Notes: a model not told the origin generated them from the sequence alone. A stretch of 64,000 nucleotides of DNA from Rhizobium terrae (GCF_003425685.1 NZ_QJKM01000004.1:124001-188000); one strand, 5' to 3'. Counted from the first letter of the stretch, positions 18,238 to 26,659 are shown. Made by a program: numbers and translations.

Positions 18238-18625
18238 TGCGTTCCTTCATGGTCTGGAGCGCCCGCTCCAGACTGGATTTCGAACCGTTTCGAAGCGGCA
18301 CGAAGGCGACGCCGAACTTCTTGCAGCCGGTCTTCACCCTCAGACACGCATCGTGGCTGATACAGTCGATGGGGCAGAAGACACAGTCGACCGAGGGCAG
18401 CACGGTATCGATGCGGGAAACCGCCTCGCGCAAACCGCCGTCGTGATGGATAAGTTCCGCACCGTAATTGCTGGCGATCTCGCGCAGGTGCGCCACCTGG
18501 CAGTCCCGGCCGCCGACATAAAGGAAGCTGCGGACATCGACCGCGCCGCTTTCCCCGCGCGCCGGTGCCTTGGACGCTTCTTCCGCGCCGCTGTTGCCGC
18601 TCTTCCGCTTCTGCTTCTTCGCCAT
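18215..18625 (-). CDS. DUF2325 protein
   Basis: 136 aa. After a lysine-rich N-terminus (MAKKQKRKSGNSG), residues ~33-130 match DUF2325: YVGGRDCQVAHLREIA, LIHHDGGLREAVSRIDTVLP, DCVFCPIDCISHDAC, FVPLRNGSKSSLERAL. The conserved cysteines are kept. DUF2325 is often found near haemerythrin-like and denitrification genes; its role is unknown. First gene of a two-gene minus-strand operon. Confidence 0.8.
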   Translation of the reverse strand: MAKKQKRKSGNSGAEEASKAPARGESGAVDVRSFLYVGGRDCQVAHLREIASNYGAELIHHDGGLREAVSRIDTVLPSVDCVFCPIDCISHDACLRVKTGCKKFGVAFVPLRNGSKSSLERALQTMKERNDERRTS

Positions 18626-18771
18626 GGTGTTCCCCGTTGGCAGAATCTCTCCGGGGCGCTTACCCCTCGATGGCGGGCACCATATTAAAGTTGATTTTCG
18701 GAGTAAAGATTAAAGTCGACTCTTTTTATCAGGATATATTCGGCCACCTGAAACCCGTTCGCCTCCGCCAA

Positions 18772-18793
18772 AAATTTACCGTTTGATAAATTT
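18772..18793. promoter_or_regulatory. Palindrome upstream of preT, possible weak RutR-type site
   Basis: AAATTTA and TAAATTT are perfect arms around an 8-nt centre. The inner TTTACCGTTTGATAAA (18775-18790) matches the RutR consensus TTGACCANNTGGTCAA at 10 of 14 fixed positions. It lies 62 bp before the preT start. Regulation by the TetR protein encoded at 30771 is possible but unproven. Confidence 0.4.
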
Positions 18794-18854
18794 TTTTGCT
18801 GTGTTACCTTTTCCCAATAGTTGTCCATGAATCCGATAAAAGAGGGAACATAAG

Positions 18855-20240
18855 ATGGAACGACTGGGAAGCGGCCACCAAGGGGGCATTGCGACCGGCA
18901 TCGTGGCGGGGCGCCTTTCGGAGGCTCAATACGAGACGAATTTTTCCGATCTTCACCCGCGTCTCGACAGGCACGAGGCGTTGGTCGCCGCCGACCGCTG
19001 TTATTTCTGTTACGACGCGCCGTGCATGACGGCCTGTCCCACCTCCATCGATATCCCGCTGTTCATCCGGCAGATATCGACGGGAAACCCGCTGGGCTCG
19101 GCCAAGACGATCTTCGACCAGAACATTCTGGGCGGCATGTGCGCCCGGGTCTGCCCCACCGAAACGCTGTGCGAACAGGCCTGCGTGCGAAACACGGCGG
19201 AAGACAGACCGGTCGAGATCGGCAAGCTGCAGCGCTATTCCACCGACATTGCGATGGAACAGGACAGGCAGTTCTATACCCGCAAGGCCCCCACCGGAAA
19301 GACGATTGCGATCGTCGGCGCAGGTCCGGCAGGCCTTGCCGCCGCACATCGGCTCGCCATGCACGGTCACTCGGTGACCGTGTTCGAAGCCCGTGAAAAA
19401 TCCGGGGGGCTCAACGAATACGGCATCGCCGCCTACAAGGCGGTCGACGATTTCGCCGAACGCGAGGTGGACTACGTGATCGCTCTCGGCGGCATCGAGA
19501 TCCAGCATGGCAAGGCGCTCGGTCGCGACTTCTCGCTCTCGGACCTCTCCGGCAGATACGACGCGGTCTTCCTCGGCATGGGCCTCCAAGGGGTGAACGG
19601 CCTCGGCATCGAAGGCGAGGACCTTGCGGGCGTCGAGGACGCGGTGGATTTCATTGCAGCCCTCCGTCAGGCGAAGGACAAGGCGTCGATCCCGATCGGC
19701 AGGCGGATCGTCGTGCTCGGTGGCGGTATGACGGCGATCGACGCCGCGATCCAGTCCAAACTGCTCGGCGCCGAGGAGGTGACGATCTGCTACCGCCGGG
19801 GCAAGGAGAACATGAACGCTTCACCTTACGAGCAGGATCTTGCCACCGCCAACGGCGTCATCATCCGCCATTGGCTGGCGCCGAAATCGATCCTCGGCAA
19901 GGACGGCAAGGTGGTCGGCATCGAAGTGGAATATACAGCCGTCAGGGACGGCAGGCTGGCCGGCACCGGCGAGACCGGCGTCATCGCCGCCGACCAGATT
20001 TTTAAGGCGATCGGCCAGAATTTTTCCGCCTCCGGCTTGGGCGCGCTGCAATTCGAGAAGGGCAAGATCGCGGTGGATGCCGAAGGCCGCACCTCCATTG
20101 AGGGTATCTGGGCCGGAGGCGATTGCGTAGGCATAGGCGAGGACCTGACCGTCTCGGCCGTCGCGCAGGGACGCGATGCCGCCGAATCCATCAACCGTGC
20201 CCTCGCCGCCGGAGCGCGGCCAGCCACCGCGGTGGCGTGA
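18855..20240 (+). CDS. preT: NAD-dependent dihydropyrimidine dehydrogenase, subunit PreT
   Basis: 461 aa. The N-terminal region carries the cysteine motifs CYFCYDAPCMTACP and CARVCPTETLCEQAC for two 4Fe-4S clusters, followed by an FAD site AIVGAGPAGLAAAHRLA and a nucleotide site VVLGGGMTAIDAA. This is the small subunit that passes electrons between NAD(H) and the catalytic PreA subunit, reducing uracil and thymine to the dihydro forms in the cytoplasm, the first step of reductive pyrimidine degradation. preA follows after 25 bp. The remaining pathway genes are at 31.7-35.0 kb. Confidence 0.93.
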   Translation: MERLGSGHQGGIATGIVAGRLSEAQYETNFSDLHPRLDRHEALVAADRCYFCYDAPCMTACPTSIDIPLFIRQISTGNPLGSAKTIFDQNILGGMCARVCPTETLCEQACVRNTAEDRPVEIGKLQRYSTDIAMEQDRQFYTRKAPTGKTIAIVGAGPAGLAAAHRLAMHGHSVTVFEAREKSGGLNEYGIAAYKAVDDFAEREVDYVIALGGIEIQHGKALGRDFSLSDLSGRYDAVFLGMGLQGVNGLGIEGEDLAGVEDAVDFIAALRQAKDKASIPIGRRIVVLGGGMTAIDAAIQSKLLGAEEVTICYRRGKENMNASPYEQDLATANGVIIRHWLAPKSILGKDGKVVGIEVEYTAVRDGRLAGTGETGVIAADQIFKAIGQNFSASGLGALQFEKGKIAVDAEGRTSIEGIWAGGDCVGIGEDLTVSAVAQGRDAAESINRALAAGARPATAVA

Positions 20241-20265
20241 GATAGGCCCGAGGGAGAACTGAATC

Positions 20266-21579
20266 ATGGCTGATATCCGCAACAATTTCGTCGGCATCAA
20301 ATCCCCGAACCCGTTCTGGCTCGCCTCTGCCCCGCCGACCGACAAGGCCTACAATGTCGAGCGGGCGTTCAAGGCGGGCTGGGGCGGCGTGGTCTGGAAG
20401 ACACTCGGCGAGGAAGGCCCGCCGGTCGTCAACGTCAACGGTCCGCGTTACGGCGCGATCTGGGGCGCCGACCGCCGCCTGCTCGGCCTGAACAATATCG
20501 AGCTGATCACCGACCGCGACCTCTACACCAACCTTCGCGAAATGAAGCAGGTGAAGAAGAACTGGCCGGACCGGGCACTGATCGCCTCGATCATGGTTCC
20601 CTGTGAGGAAAGCGCCTGGAAGGCCATCCTGCCGCTCGTCGAGGAGACCGAATGCGACGGCATCGAACTCAACTTCGGCTGTCCGCACGGCATGTCCGAA
20701 CGCGGCATGGGTTCCGCGGTTGGCCAGGTGCCGGAATATATCGAAATGGTGGTCCGCTGGTGCAAGCAATACACCCGCATGCCCGTCATCACCAAGCTGA
20801 CGCCCAATATCACCGATATCCGCCGCCCTGCGCGCGCGGCAAAAGCCGGCGGAACCGACGCCGTCTCACTGATCAATACGATCAACTCGATCGTGTCCGT
20901 CGATCTCGACAACTTCGCGCCGAACCCGACGGTTGGCGGCAAGGGTTCGCATGGCGGTTATTGCGGCCCGGCGGTGAAGCCGATCGCGCTCAACATGGTG
21001 GCCGAGATCGCCCGCGACCCTGAGACCTATGGACTGCCGATCTCCGGCATCGGCGGCGTCACCACCTGGCGCGACGCAGCCGAGTTCCTGGTGCTCGGCG
21101 CCGGCAACGTGCAGGTCTGCACGGCGGCCATGACCTATGGCTTCAAGATCGTCCAGGAGATGATCACCGGTCTCTCCGACTGGATGGATTCCAAAGGCCA
21201 CCGCACTCTGGACGATATTACCGGCCGTGCCGTCCAGAATGTCACCGACTGGCAGTATCTCAACCTCAACTACATCGCCAAGGCGCATATCGACCAGGAC
21301 GCCTGCATCAAGTGCGGCCGCTGTCATATCGTCTGCGAGGATACCTCGCACCAGGCGATCACCTCGGTGGTCAACGGCGTCCGGCATTTCGAGGTCATGG
21401 AAGAGGAATGCGTCGGCTGCAATCTCTGCGTCAATGTCTGTCCGGTCGAGAACTGCATTACCATGGAGCCGCTGGCGGCCGGCGCGACGGACAGGCGGAC
21501 CGGCAAGATCGTCGACCCCAACTACGCCAACTGGACGACCCATCCGAACAACCCGATGGCTCGCCAAGCTGCCGAATAA
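20266..21579 (+). CDS. preA: NAD-dependent dihydropyrimidine dehydrogenase, subunit PreA
   Basis: 437 aa with AGGGAGA upstream. The N-terminal ~310 residues are a dihydroorotate-dehydrogenase-like FMN barrel (NPFWLASAPPTDKAYNVERA, IELNFGCPHGMSERGMG with the catalytic cysteine, ISGIGGVTTWRDA). The C-terminus has two 4Fe-4S motifs, CIKCGRCHIVCED and CVGCNLCVNVCPVENC. It is the catalytic subunit reducing uracil or thymine, paired with PreT. The 203 bp to the next gene show no clear gene or terminator. Confidence 0.94.
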   Translation: MADIRNNFVGIKSPNPFWLASAPPTDKAYNVERAFKAGWGGVVWKTLGEEGPPVVNVNGPRYGAIWGADRRLLGLNNIELITDRDLYTNLREMKQVKKNWPDRALIASIMVPCEESAWKAILPLVEETECDGIELNFGCPHGMSERGMGSAVGQVPEYIEMVVRWCKQYTRMPVITKLTPNITDIRRPARAAKAGGTDAVSLINTINSIVSVDLDNFAPNPTVGGKGSHGGYCGPAVKPIALNMVAEIARDPETYGLPISGIGGVTTWRDAAEFLVLGAGNVQVCTAAMTYGFKIVQEMITGLSDWMDSKGHRTLDDITGRAVQNVTDWQYLNLNYIAKAHIDQDACIKCGRCHIVCEDTSHQAITSVVNGVRHFEVMEEECVGCNLCVNVCPVENCITMEPLAAGATDRRTGKIVDPNYANWTTHPNNPMARQAAE

Positions 21580-21782
21580 GGGCCACGGAATAACGACCTC
21601 CAACAAATTATGACGGCCGTCATCCCTGGGCGGCGGTTTCTTTATGCATGGCCGCTGGTCGGATGAAGGCTTTGCCTTCATGACACAGCCACCGCCCGGG
21701 CAGCAGAACTTGAACGGTTAGGCCACCCATCTTTCGCGCCGGCGTCCCGAAAGAACTGGAGCGAGACGCCCTCCCCCTTCTT

Positions 21783-22127
21783 TCATGCCATGTCGGAAAA
21801 CTGGTCCCAGGCGCGCAGCGCGTCGGCCGCATACATGACCGCCGGTCCACCGCCCATATAGGCACTCATCGCAGCCACCTCGGCGATTTCCTGGCGCGTC
21901 GCGCCAAGCCCCTGCAAGGCCTTGGCATGAAAACCAATACAACCGTCGCAACGCTGGGTGATGCCGATCGCCAACGCGATCAGTTCCTTTGTCTTCTTGT
22001 CGAGAGTTCCGTCGGCACTCGCCCCTTTGGAGAGCGCGTAGAACCCTTGCATCGCCTCTGGCGTCAGTTTCCGCATCTCGGCGGTATAGCTCGATATATC
22101 CCTGGTGATCTGACGATAATCCTTCAT
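21783..22127 (-). CDS. Carboxymuconolactone decarboxylase / AhpD-like protein
   Basis: 114 aa from the ATG at 22127, which has GAGGAG 7 nt upstream. The AhpD-type CxxC-x3-H motif is RCDGCIGFHAKAL, in a helical context EMRKLTPEAMQGFYALSKGA. AhpD-like proteins act in thiol-disulphide exchange with peroxiredoxins. It is divergent from the ArsR regulator, and both starts flank a perfect inverted repeat, so it is probably controlled by that regulator and tied to sulphur or peroxide stress. Confidence 0.85.
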   Translation of the reverse strand: MKDYRQITRDISSYTAEMRKLTPEAMQGFYALSKGASADGTLDKKTKELIALAIGITQRCDGCIGFHAKALQGLGATRQEIAEVAAMSAYMGGGPAVMYAADALRAWDQFSDMA

Positions 22128-22143
22128 TGGCAAACTCCTCAGC

Positions 22144-22191
22144 CTTTACAATTCATATTTTCATGATATTATATAAACATGAATTGTAAAG
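22144..22191. promoter_or_regulatory. 13-bp perfect inverted repeat, probable ArsR operator
   Basis: CTTTACAATTCAT (22144-22156) and ATGAATTGTAAAG (22179-22191) are exact reverse complements around a 22-bp AT-rich centre. The site fills the divergent gap between the AhpD-like gene and the ArsR gene. It covers the ATG at 22179, which argues that translation of ArsR starts at 22200. Confidence 0.7.
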
Positions 22192-22199
22192 AGATACCG

Positions 22200-22502
22200 A
22201 TGGATCTGAGCGACGAAATGCCCGTGAAGGCCGAAGAAGTGGCAAACTTTCTCAAGGGGCTTGCAAACTCCCACCGGCTGCTTGTGCTCTGCGCGCTGGC
22301 GGAAGGAGAGCGGAACGTCTCGGATCTCATCGCCGCGACCGGTATCGCGCCGACCTCGATGTCGCAGCATCTCGCCAAGCTGAAGGAAGAAGGCATTGTC
22401 GACTACCGGCGGGAGCATCGCACGCTCTTCTATTTCATAGCCCACCCGGCGGTCAGCGAACTGATGGGCGTCCTCTACCAGCACTTTTGCAAGAGCAACT
22501 GA
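22200..22502 (+). CDS. ArsR-family regulator, persulfide-sensor (YgaV/BigR/SqrR) type
   Basis: 100 aa from ATG 22200; the frame also opens at 22179 but that ATG lies inside the inverted repeat. The winged helix is LKGLANSHRLLVLCALAEGE then IAPTSMSQHLAKLKEEGIVD. Only two cysteines are present, C31 in helix 2 and C97 near the C-terminus, 66 residues apart, the same spacing as the C41/C107 pair that forms the tetrasulfide in SqrR. The next gene 2 bp downstream is a YgaP-like rhodanese, repeating the E. coli ygaV-ygaP arrangement. It probably represses this operon until reactive sulfur species appear. Confidence 0.85.
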   Translation: MDLSDEMPVKAEEVANFLKGLANSHRLLVLCALAEGERNVSDLIAATGIAPTSMSQHLAKLKEEGIVDYRREHRTLFYFIAHPAVSELMGVLYQHFCKSN

Positions 22503-22503
22503 A

Positions 22504-23049
22504 ATGACAGCCGAAACCGCAAGAACCATATCCGCAATCGAGGCCGCCGAATGGCTGGCTGCGGGCGACGCGATCCTGATCGACGTGCGCGAACCGGATG
22601 AATTCCGGGCCGAACATATCGCTGCCGCCGCTTCTCTCCCCTTGAATTCCATCACCGGCCTGAGGCAGGTCCTGACGATCCCGCAGGATCGCCGGATCGT
22701 CGTGCATTGCCTGAAGGGTGGGCGCGGCGAGCAGGCATGCCGCACCATCGAAAGCATCCTGCCCGGCCATGAGGCCTACAATCTCGAAGGCGGGATTACC
22801 GCATGGAAAGAGGCGGGGCTGCCTGTCGTCGGCGCGAGCAGGGACGGTGGCGGGGTGTCGATCTTCCGCCAGGTGCAGATGGTCGTCGGCAGCCTCGTGC
22901 TGATCTGTGTCGTTCTTGGGTTCCTTGGCCTGACGCCCGCCTTTGCGCTGGCCGGCTTCTTCGGTTTCATGCTGGCTTTCGCCGGCTTCAGCGGCTGGTG
23001 CGGGCTCGCCCTGCTCCTGCAGCGCATGCCCTGGAACCGGGCGGCTTAA
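22504..23049 (+). CDS. Membrane rhodanese, YgaP type
   Basis: 181 aa. Residues ~10-110 form a rhodanese domain (AILIDVREPDEFRAEHI) with the active-site loop beginning at the cysteine in VVHCLKGGRGEQAC. Residues ~118-178 form two membrane helices of the DUF2892 type (QVQMVVGSLVLICVVLGFLG; ALAGFFGFMLAFAGFSGW). This is the architecture of E. coli YgaP, a membrane sulfurtransferase. It is co-transcribed with the ArsR gene and probably handles persulfide sulfur. Confidence 0.9.
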   Translation: MTAETARTISAIEAAEWLAAGDAILIDVREPDEFRAEHIAAAASLPLNSITGLRQVLTIPQDRRIVVHCLKGGRGEQACRTIESILPGHEAYNLEGGITAWKEAGLPVVGASRDGGGVSIFRQVQMVVGSLVLICVVLGFLGLTPAFALAGFFGFMLAFAGFSGWCGLALLLQRMPWNRAA

Positions 23050-23546
23050 CGAAAGCCGCCAACAGGCGGATTGCCCAATGGCGCTTTCGCGCGGGCGCTG
23101 CGGATCAGGAAAGCCATGCGATCGCGCGAAAGTGCCGCCTTCTCCGGCCGGACATGCTCGCTGAATGCGACAATGCCGCCGGGCGTGGTCAGCATGCAGC
23201 GATACTGGCAGCCGCTATCTCCGTCGTCTTCCTCCTCGATCACCGGCGCCGGCAGCCGGTCCGGATCGACATGCTGTTCGTCATGCGTCCAGAGCCAGCG
23301 ACGGATGACGAGCCAGTCGTGCACATCGTTCTGCCAGACCGAAACCACCGGCCGGGCAAGCGCATTGATTGCGAACCATCCACCCACGCCCCAGAAGAAC
23401 AGGATGACGAACGCCCGAAACGGATGCGCAACGATGCCGCCATCGCGGATGAAAACGGAGGTGACGAGCAGGAGAATGGCAAACCAGGAAAATATGAACA
23501 GCCAGCCGTAAAGCGGCCGAAGGTTTCTAAAAAGCAGCCTTTCCAT
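23046..23546 (-). CDS. Two-span membrane protein of unknown function
   Basis: 166 aa with GGGAGG upstream. Two membrane helices (WLFIFSWFAILLLVTSVFI; FRAFVILFFWGVGGWFAINA) are followed by a soluble C-terminal half with an acidic stretch VIEEEDDGDSG and two close cysteines in CQYRC. I do not recognise the family. It overlaps the rhodanese stop tail-to-tail by 4 bp. Confidence 0.6.
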   Translation of the reverse strand: MERLLFRNLRPLYGWLFIFSWFAILLLVTSVFIRDGGIVAHPFRAFVILFFWGVGGWFAINALARPVVSVWQNDVHDWLVIRRWLWTHDEQHVDPDRLPAPVIEEEDDGDSGCQYRCMLTTPGGIVAFSEHVRPEKAALSRDRMAFLIRSARAKAPLGNPPVGGFR

Positions 23547-23646
23547 GGCACCTGCCTCCCAAGACTTCTTTCATGGGAATTATTTTAGCACAACCTTGAT
23601 GACAAGGCGACGAGATTGACGGAGACCTCGGGAAGGCCCCGTCCAG

Positions 23647-23832
23647 TCAGAGCCGGAACGTCTTCACCTCGTTACCCCGCTCAATATTGCGGTTGGCGAG
23701 AAAACGTTTCTGCCGGGCCGCATCCGCCTTCCGATGCTCCAGCATTTCCAGCATGCCGGTCAGGCGTCGAACCGCGAGCGCCCGGTTCCGATGCTGGGAA
23801 CGCTCGTCAGGGATCGCGATTGATGGCCCCCG
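23647..23832 (-). pseudogene. Truncated peptide-chain release factor H-like remnant
   Basis: The frame reads RGPSIAIPDERSQHRNRALA and ends FLANRNIERGNEVKTFRL. The blocks DERSQHxNR and RNIERGNEVKTF resemble the C-terminal third of PrfH/RF-2-like proteins. The GGQ hydrolysis domain that should precede them is absent, and the only upstream start is a TTG that runs into the end of the oxidoreductase gene. It is best read as a 5'-truncated remnant. Confidence 0.5.
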
Positions 23833-23876
23833 CGTGAGAAGGAGCCGGCCGGCTCGGGCATCCGGCCAGCTTCCCG

Positions 23877-24890
23877 TCAAAACTCGATGACGATCTTTCC
23901 GAACGGCCCACGGTCGAGATGCGCGAACGCCTGTTCTGCCTCCTCGAAGCGGTAGCGCCGATCGATCACCGGCTTCAGGCCGATCGCATCCACCGCCCGC
24001 ACGAAATCCTCGAGCGCCCGGCGATATCCGACCGCGATGCCCTGCACCACCGGCGCCTTCTGCAGCAGCGGGGCCGCCGAGCCGGAAATCTCGAAACCGT
24101 CGAAGACGCCGATCAGCGAGATCCGTCCGCCCACGGCCACCGCATTCAGGGCCTGTGCGAAACCCGAACCGCCGGCGATATCGAGCACATGATCGGCGCC
24201 ATAACCATCCGTCAGGTCGAGCAGCCGTTCCAACCAGCCCTCGCGTGCCAGCAAATGATCGGCGCCCAATGTCCGCACCTTTTCGAGCTTCGCAGCGCTG
24301 GAAGATGTGATGAAGACCTCCGCGCCATGCGCCTTGGCGATCTGCAGTGCAAACAGCGCCACGCCGCCTGTGCCCTGGATCAGCACCTTGTCACCGGCCT
24401 TCAGACAACCGCTTTCGATCAGCGCCATCCAGGCCGTCAGCCCGGCACAGGGGAGCGTGCTGGCCTCGCCGGCATCGAGGCTCTTCGGCGCTTCGACGAA
24501 CCAGTCCGCCGGGAAGGTCACATATTCGGAAAGCACGCCGGGATGAAAGCCGCCGAGCGTCTTATGGGGAGGGTTGCTGGCATTTCCCAGGGGCTTTCCT
24601 TCGATACGGCCGGGCATGAAGGTGGAGATCACCTTGTCGCCCGGCTTGAATCGGCTCACGCTCGGTCCGATGGCCTCGATGGTGCCGGCCATGTCCGAAG
24701 CCGGGACGAAGGGCAGCTGGAGCGGCAGGCCCATGCCGCTCTCCATGACCAGCTTGTCGCGGAAATTCAGCGATACTGCCTGTACGCGCACCAGAACCTC
24801 ACCGGCAGCGGGAGGCGAAACCTCAGCCTCGCGGATACGAAAATCCTGCGGGCCGACAGCCGCGATGCTCCATTGCCTTGCCACTCTCAT
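23877..24890 (-). CDS. Zinc-free MDR-family NAD(P)-dependent oxidoreductase
   Basis: 337 aa, start ATG with AAGGAG 7 nt upstream. The GroES-like part has SLNFRDKLVMESGMGLP and FVPASDMAGTIEAIGPSVS, and the Rossmann part VLIQGTGGVALFALQIAKAH. The catalytic zinc cysteine and histidine of alcohol dehydrogenases are not in place (NFRDK instead of CHTD), so it is of the quinone oxidoreductase type. Substrate unknown. It is divergent from the LysR gene at 24989, which probably regulates it. Confidence 0.87.
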   Translation of the reverse strand: MRVARQWSIAAVGPQDFRIREAEVSPPAAGEVLVRVQAVSLNFRDKLVMESGMGLPLQLPFVPASDMAGTIEAIGPSVSRFKPGDKVISTFMPGRIEGKPLGNASNPPHKTLGGFHPGVLSEYVTFPADWFVEAPKSLDAGEASTLPCAGLTAWMALIESGCLKAGDKVLIQGTGGVALFALQIAKAHGAEVFITSSSAAKLEKVRTLGADHLLAREGWLERLLDLTDGYGADHVLDIAGGSGFAQALNAVAVGGRISLIGVFDGFEISGSAAPLLQKAPVVQGIAVGYRRALEDFVRAVDAIGLKPVIDRRYRFEEAEQAFAHLDRGPFGKIVIEF

Positions 24891-24988
24891 CAGATCACTC
24901 CTTCAAGATAACGATGAGAGATCATATCGTTGAAAATGTATCGGCAGTTGCGATACTATCTCGCCATAATGGTTCCGCTGAGGATACA

Positions 24989-25888
24989 ATGGAGCAATTA
25001 AGAGACATTCCGGTTTTTGTCGAAACCGTGGAAGCCGGCGGCTTTTCTGCCGCTGCTAAAAAGCTGAACCTGACGCGCTCGGCCATCGGCAAAACGGTGG
25101 CAAGGCTGGAGGAAAGACTGGGCGTGCGGCTGTTTCACCGCACGACCCGTAGCCAGAATCTGACGGAGGAAGGCCGCTTCTTCTATGAGCGGTGCCTGAG
25201 AGCCGTCGAGGAAATCCGCCTAGGGGAAGCCGAACTCGAATCCGGTCGCCGCGCAGTTCGCGGCAAGCTGCGTGTCACCATGCCGGTGATCTTCGGCCGC
25301 CGATGCGTCGCGCCGATCCTTATCGGGCTGCTCGATAAACATCCGGATCTCGAACTCGACCTTTCCTTCAGCGACCGGGTCGCCGATCTTCCCGGAGACG
25401 GTTTCGACCTTGCAGTCCGCAACGGCCGGCTGAAGGACGATGCGGAAATCATGGCGCGCCGGATCGCCTTCCAGCGCCTGACCGTGTGCGCCTCGCCGGA
25501 CTATCTGGAAAAGCGAGGGGAGCCGCAAAATCTCGAGGACATCCCGAGACACGAAGGCATCGTATACGGCAAGCGGGAAAGCCACGACACGTGGGTCTTC
25601 CCTTCGCCGGAAGATCCATGGCGGGTCGTGCTGCCGCGCTCGCGGCTGAGGCTCGACGATCTCGATGCGATCCTGGAAGCTGCCTGTAACGGCCATGGTC
25701 TCGCCTGGCTGCCCTGCTGGATGATACGCGGCCATGTCGCAAGCGGCCGGTTGCGGCAGGTTCTGACGTCGGTACCCTCGGTGACCTTCGAGACCCATGC
25801 GGTCTGGCCGAAATCGCCGGTCATGCTGCCGAAGGTCAGGCTGGCGATCGATACCCTGGCATCGGAACTGCCTGATCTGATGGAATAA
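24989..25888 (+). CDS. LysR-family regulator
   Basis: 299 aa from ATG 24989 (MEQLRDIPVFVETVEAGGFS), the usual LysR N-terminus; a longer open frame from 24878 overlaps the divergent gene's start. The helix-turn-helix is AAKKLNLTRSAIGKTVARLE. The C-terminal domain (FDLAVRNGRLKDDAEIMARR) is of the CrgA-like type that often controls a divergent oxidoreductase gene through the shared intergenic region. Confidence 0.9.
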   Translation: MEQLRDIPVFVETVEAGGFSAAAKKLNLTRSAIGKTVARLEERLGVRLFHRTTRSQNLTEEGRFFYERCLRAVEEIRLGEAELESGRRAVRGKLRVTMPVIFGRRCVAPILIGLLDKHPDLELDLSFSDRVADLPGDGFDLAVRNGRLKDDAEIMARRIAFQRLTVCASPDYLEKRGEPQNLEDIPRHEGIVYGKRESHDTWVFPSPEDPWRVVLPRSRLRLDDLDAILEAACNGHGLAWLPCWMIRGHVASGRLRQVLTSVPSVTFETHAVWPKSPVMLPKVRLAIDTLASELPDLME

Positions 25889-25900
25889 ATCCGAAAACAA

Positions 25901-25930
25901 AGAGGCCCGGCAAATGCCGGGCCCTCTTCG
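25901..25930. terminator. Bidirectional terminator
   Basis: AGAGGCCCGGC, a 4-nt loop AAAT, and GCCGGGCCCTCT form a stem with one bulged G. It lies between the convergent LysR gene and the small secreted-protein genes. Confidence 0.7.
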
Positions 25931-25948
25931 TTCTGCACGCGGCATACG

Positions 25949-26170
25949 TTAGAGCGGGCGGTTGGCGCCATCGAAATAGTCGCCGCTGTTGACCTGAGCC
26001 TTCGGGGCGTCGGCCTTCTGAGCGATGCTGCCGGTGCTCAGCTGATCGACCGAAATGGAAGCGGAAGCCTTGGAAGCGCCTTCGTAGTAATCGCCATCGG
26101 CGAGAGCGACGGAAGCGAAGGAAGCCGAAGCGATGAAGGCAGCGGCGATGGCGGAAGTGATCTTGGTCAT
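25949..26170 (-). CDS. Small exported protein, tandem copy B
   Basis: 73 aa. The first 24 residues (MTKITSAIAAAFIASASFAS, then VALA) are a Sec signal. The ~49-residue mature chain begins DGDYYEGASKA and ends SGDYFDGANRPL, so a GDY[YF]xGA motif stands at both ends. No family is recognised. It is a close paralogue of the gene 86 bp upstream at 26257; the signal peptides differ at one residue. Both are on the minus strand and probably co-transcribed. Confidence 0.7.
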   Translation of the reverse strand: MTKITSAIAAAFIASASFASVALADGDYYEGASKASASISVDQLSTGSIAQKADAPKAQVNSGDYFDGANRPL

Positions 26171-26256
26171 TGTGGTAGTCCCTTCAGAGTTGTCCGCGGC
26201 TTGAAGTTTGCGACCTGGCCTGCGGATCTTGTTTCGGTGTCTTGAATGAGTTGCGG

Positions 26257-26478
26257 TTAGTTCGGACGATTGGCGCCGTTGAAATAGTCGCCGCTGTTGA
26301 TGTCGCTTTGGAGCTTCTGAGCATCTGCCTTCTGGCCAATGCTGGCGGTCTGAACGTTGTCAACAGCAGTGCCAGCCTTCGAAACCCCGTCGTAATAGTC
26401 GCCTTCGGCAAGGGCGACGGAACCGAAGGAAGCCGAAGCGATGAAGGCAGCGGCGATGGCGGAGGTGATCTTGGTCAT
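26257..26478 (-). CDS. Small exported protein, tandem copy A
   Basis: 73 aa, AAAGGA 8 nt before the ATG. The signal MTKITSAIAAAFIASASFGS is nearly identical to that of the copy at 25949, while the mature middle part differs (VDNVQTASIGQKADAQKLQS). The chain again starts GDYYDGVSKAG and ends SGDYFNGANRPN. The conserved ends with a divergent centre suggest selection on the motif. Probably periplasmic; function unknown. Confidence 0.7.
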   Translation of the reverse strand: MTKITSAIAAAFIASASFGSVALAEGDYYDGVSKAGTAVDNVQTASIGQKADAQKLQSDINSGDYFNGANRPN

Positions 26479-26659
26479 TGTCTTGGTCCTTTCGTGTGAC
26501 GGGGCTGAGTATCTCGAACCCCTCTCCTATATGCGTGATCTCTGTTTTTCGAAGCACGTTGCCGTGCTTGCGAGACAGAAGATGGTGCATATCGGCGGAC
26601 ATCGATAGACCGTGAGTTGGGCACGTAGCGTTCAACAAAAATGAACGAGATAACTTCAT

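Noticed and set aside
23878..23880. TTG start making the PrfH-like fragment a complete 77-aa gene
   Set aside because: No ribosome site, and the sequence before the homology has no match to the family; truncation is simpler.
26552..26569. AAGCACG-TTGC-CGTGCTT hairpin as terminator of the YeiE-like gene
   Set aside because: The T-run is on the wrong side for the minus-strand transcript; left as an unexplained hairpin.
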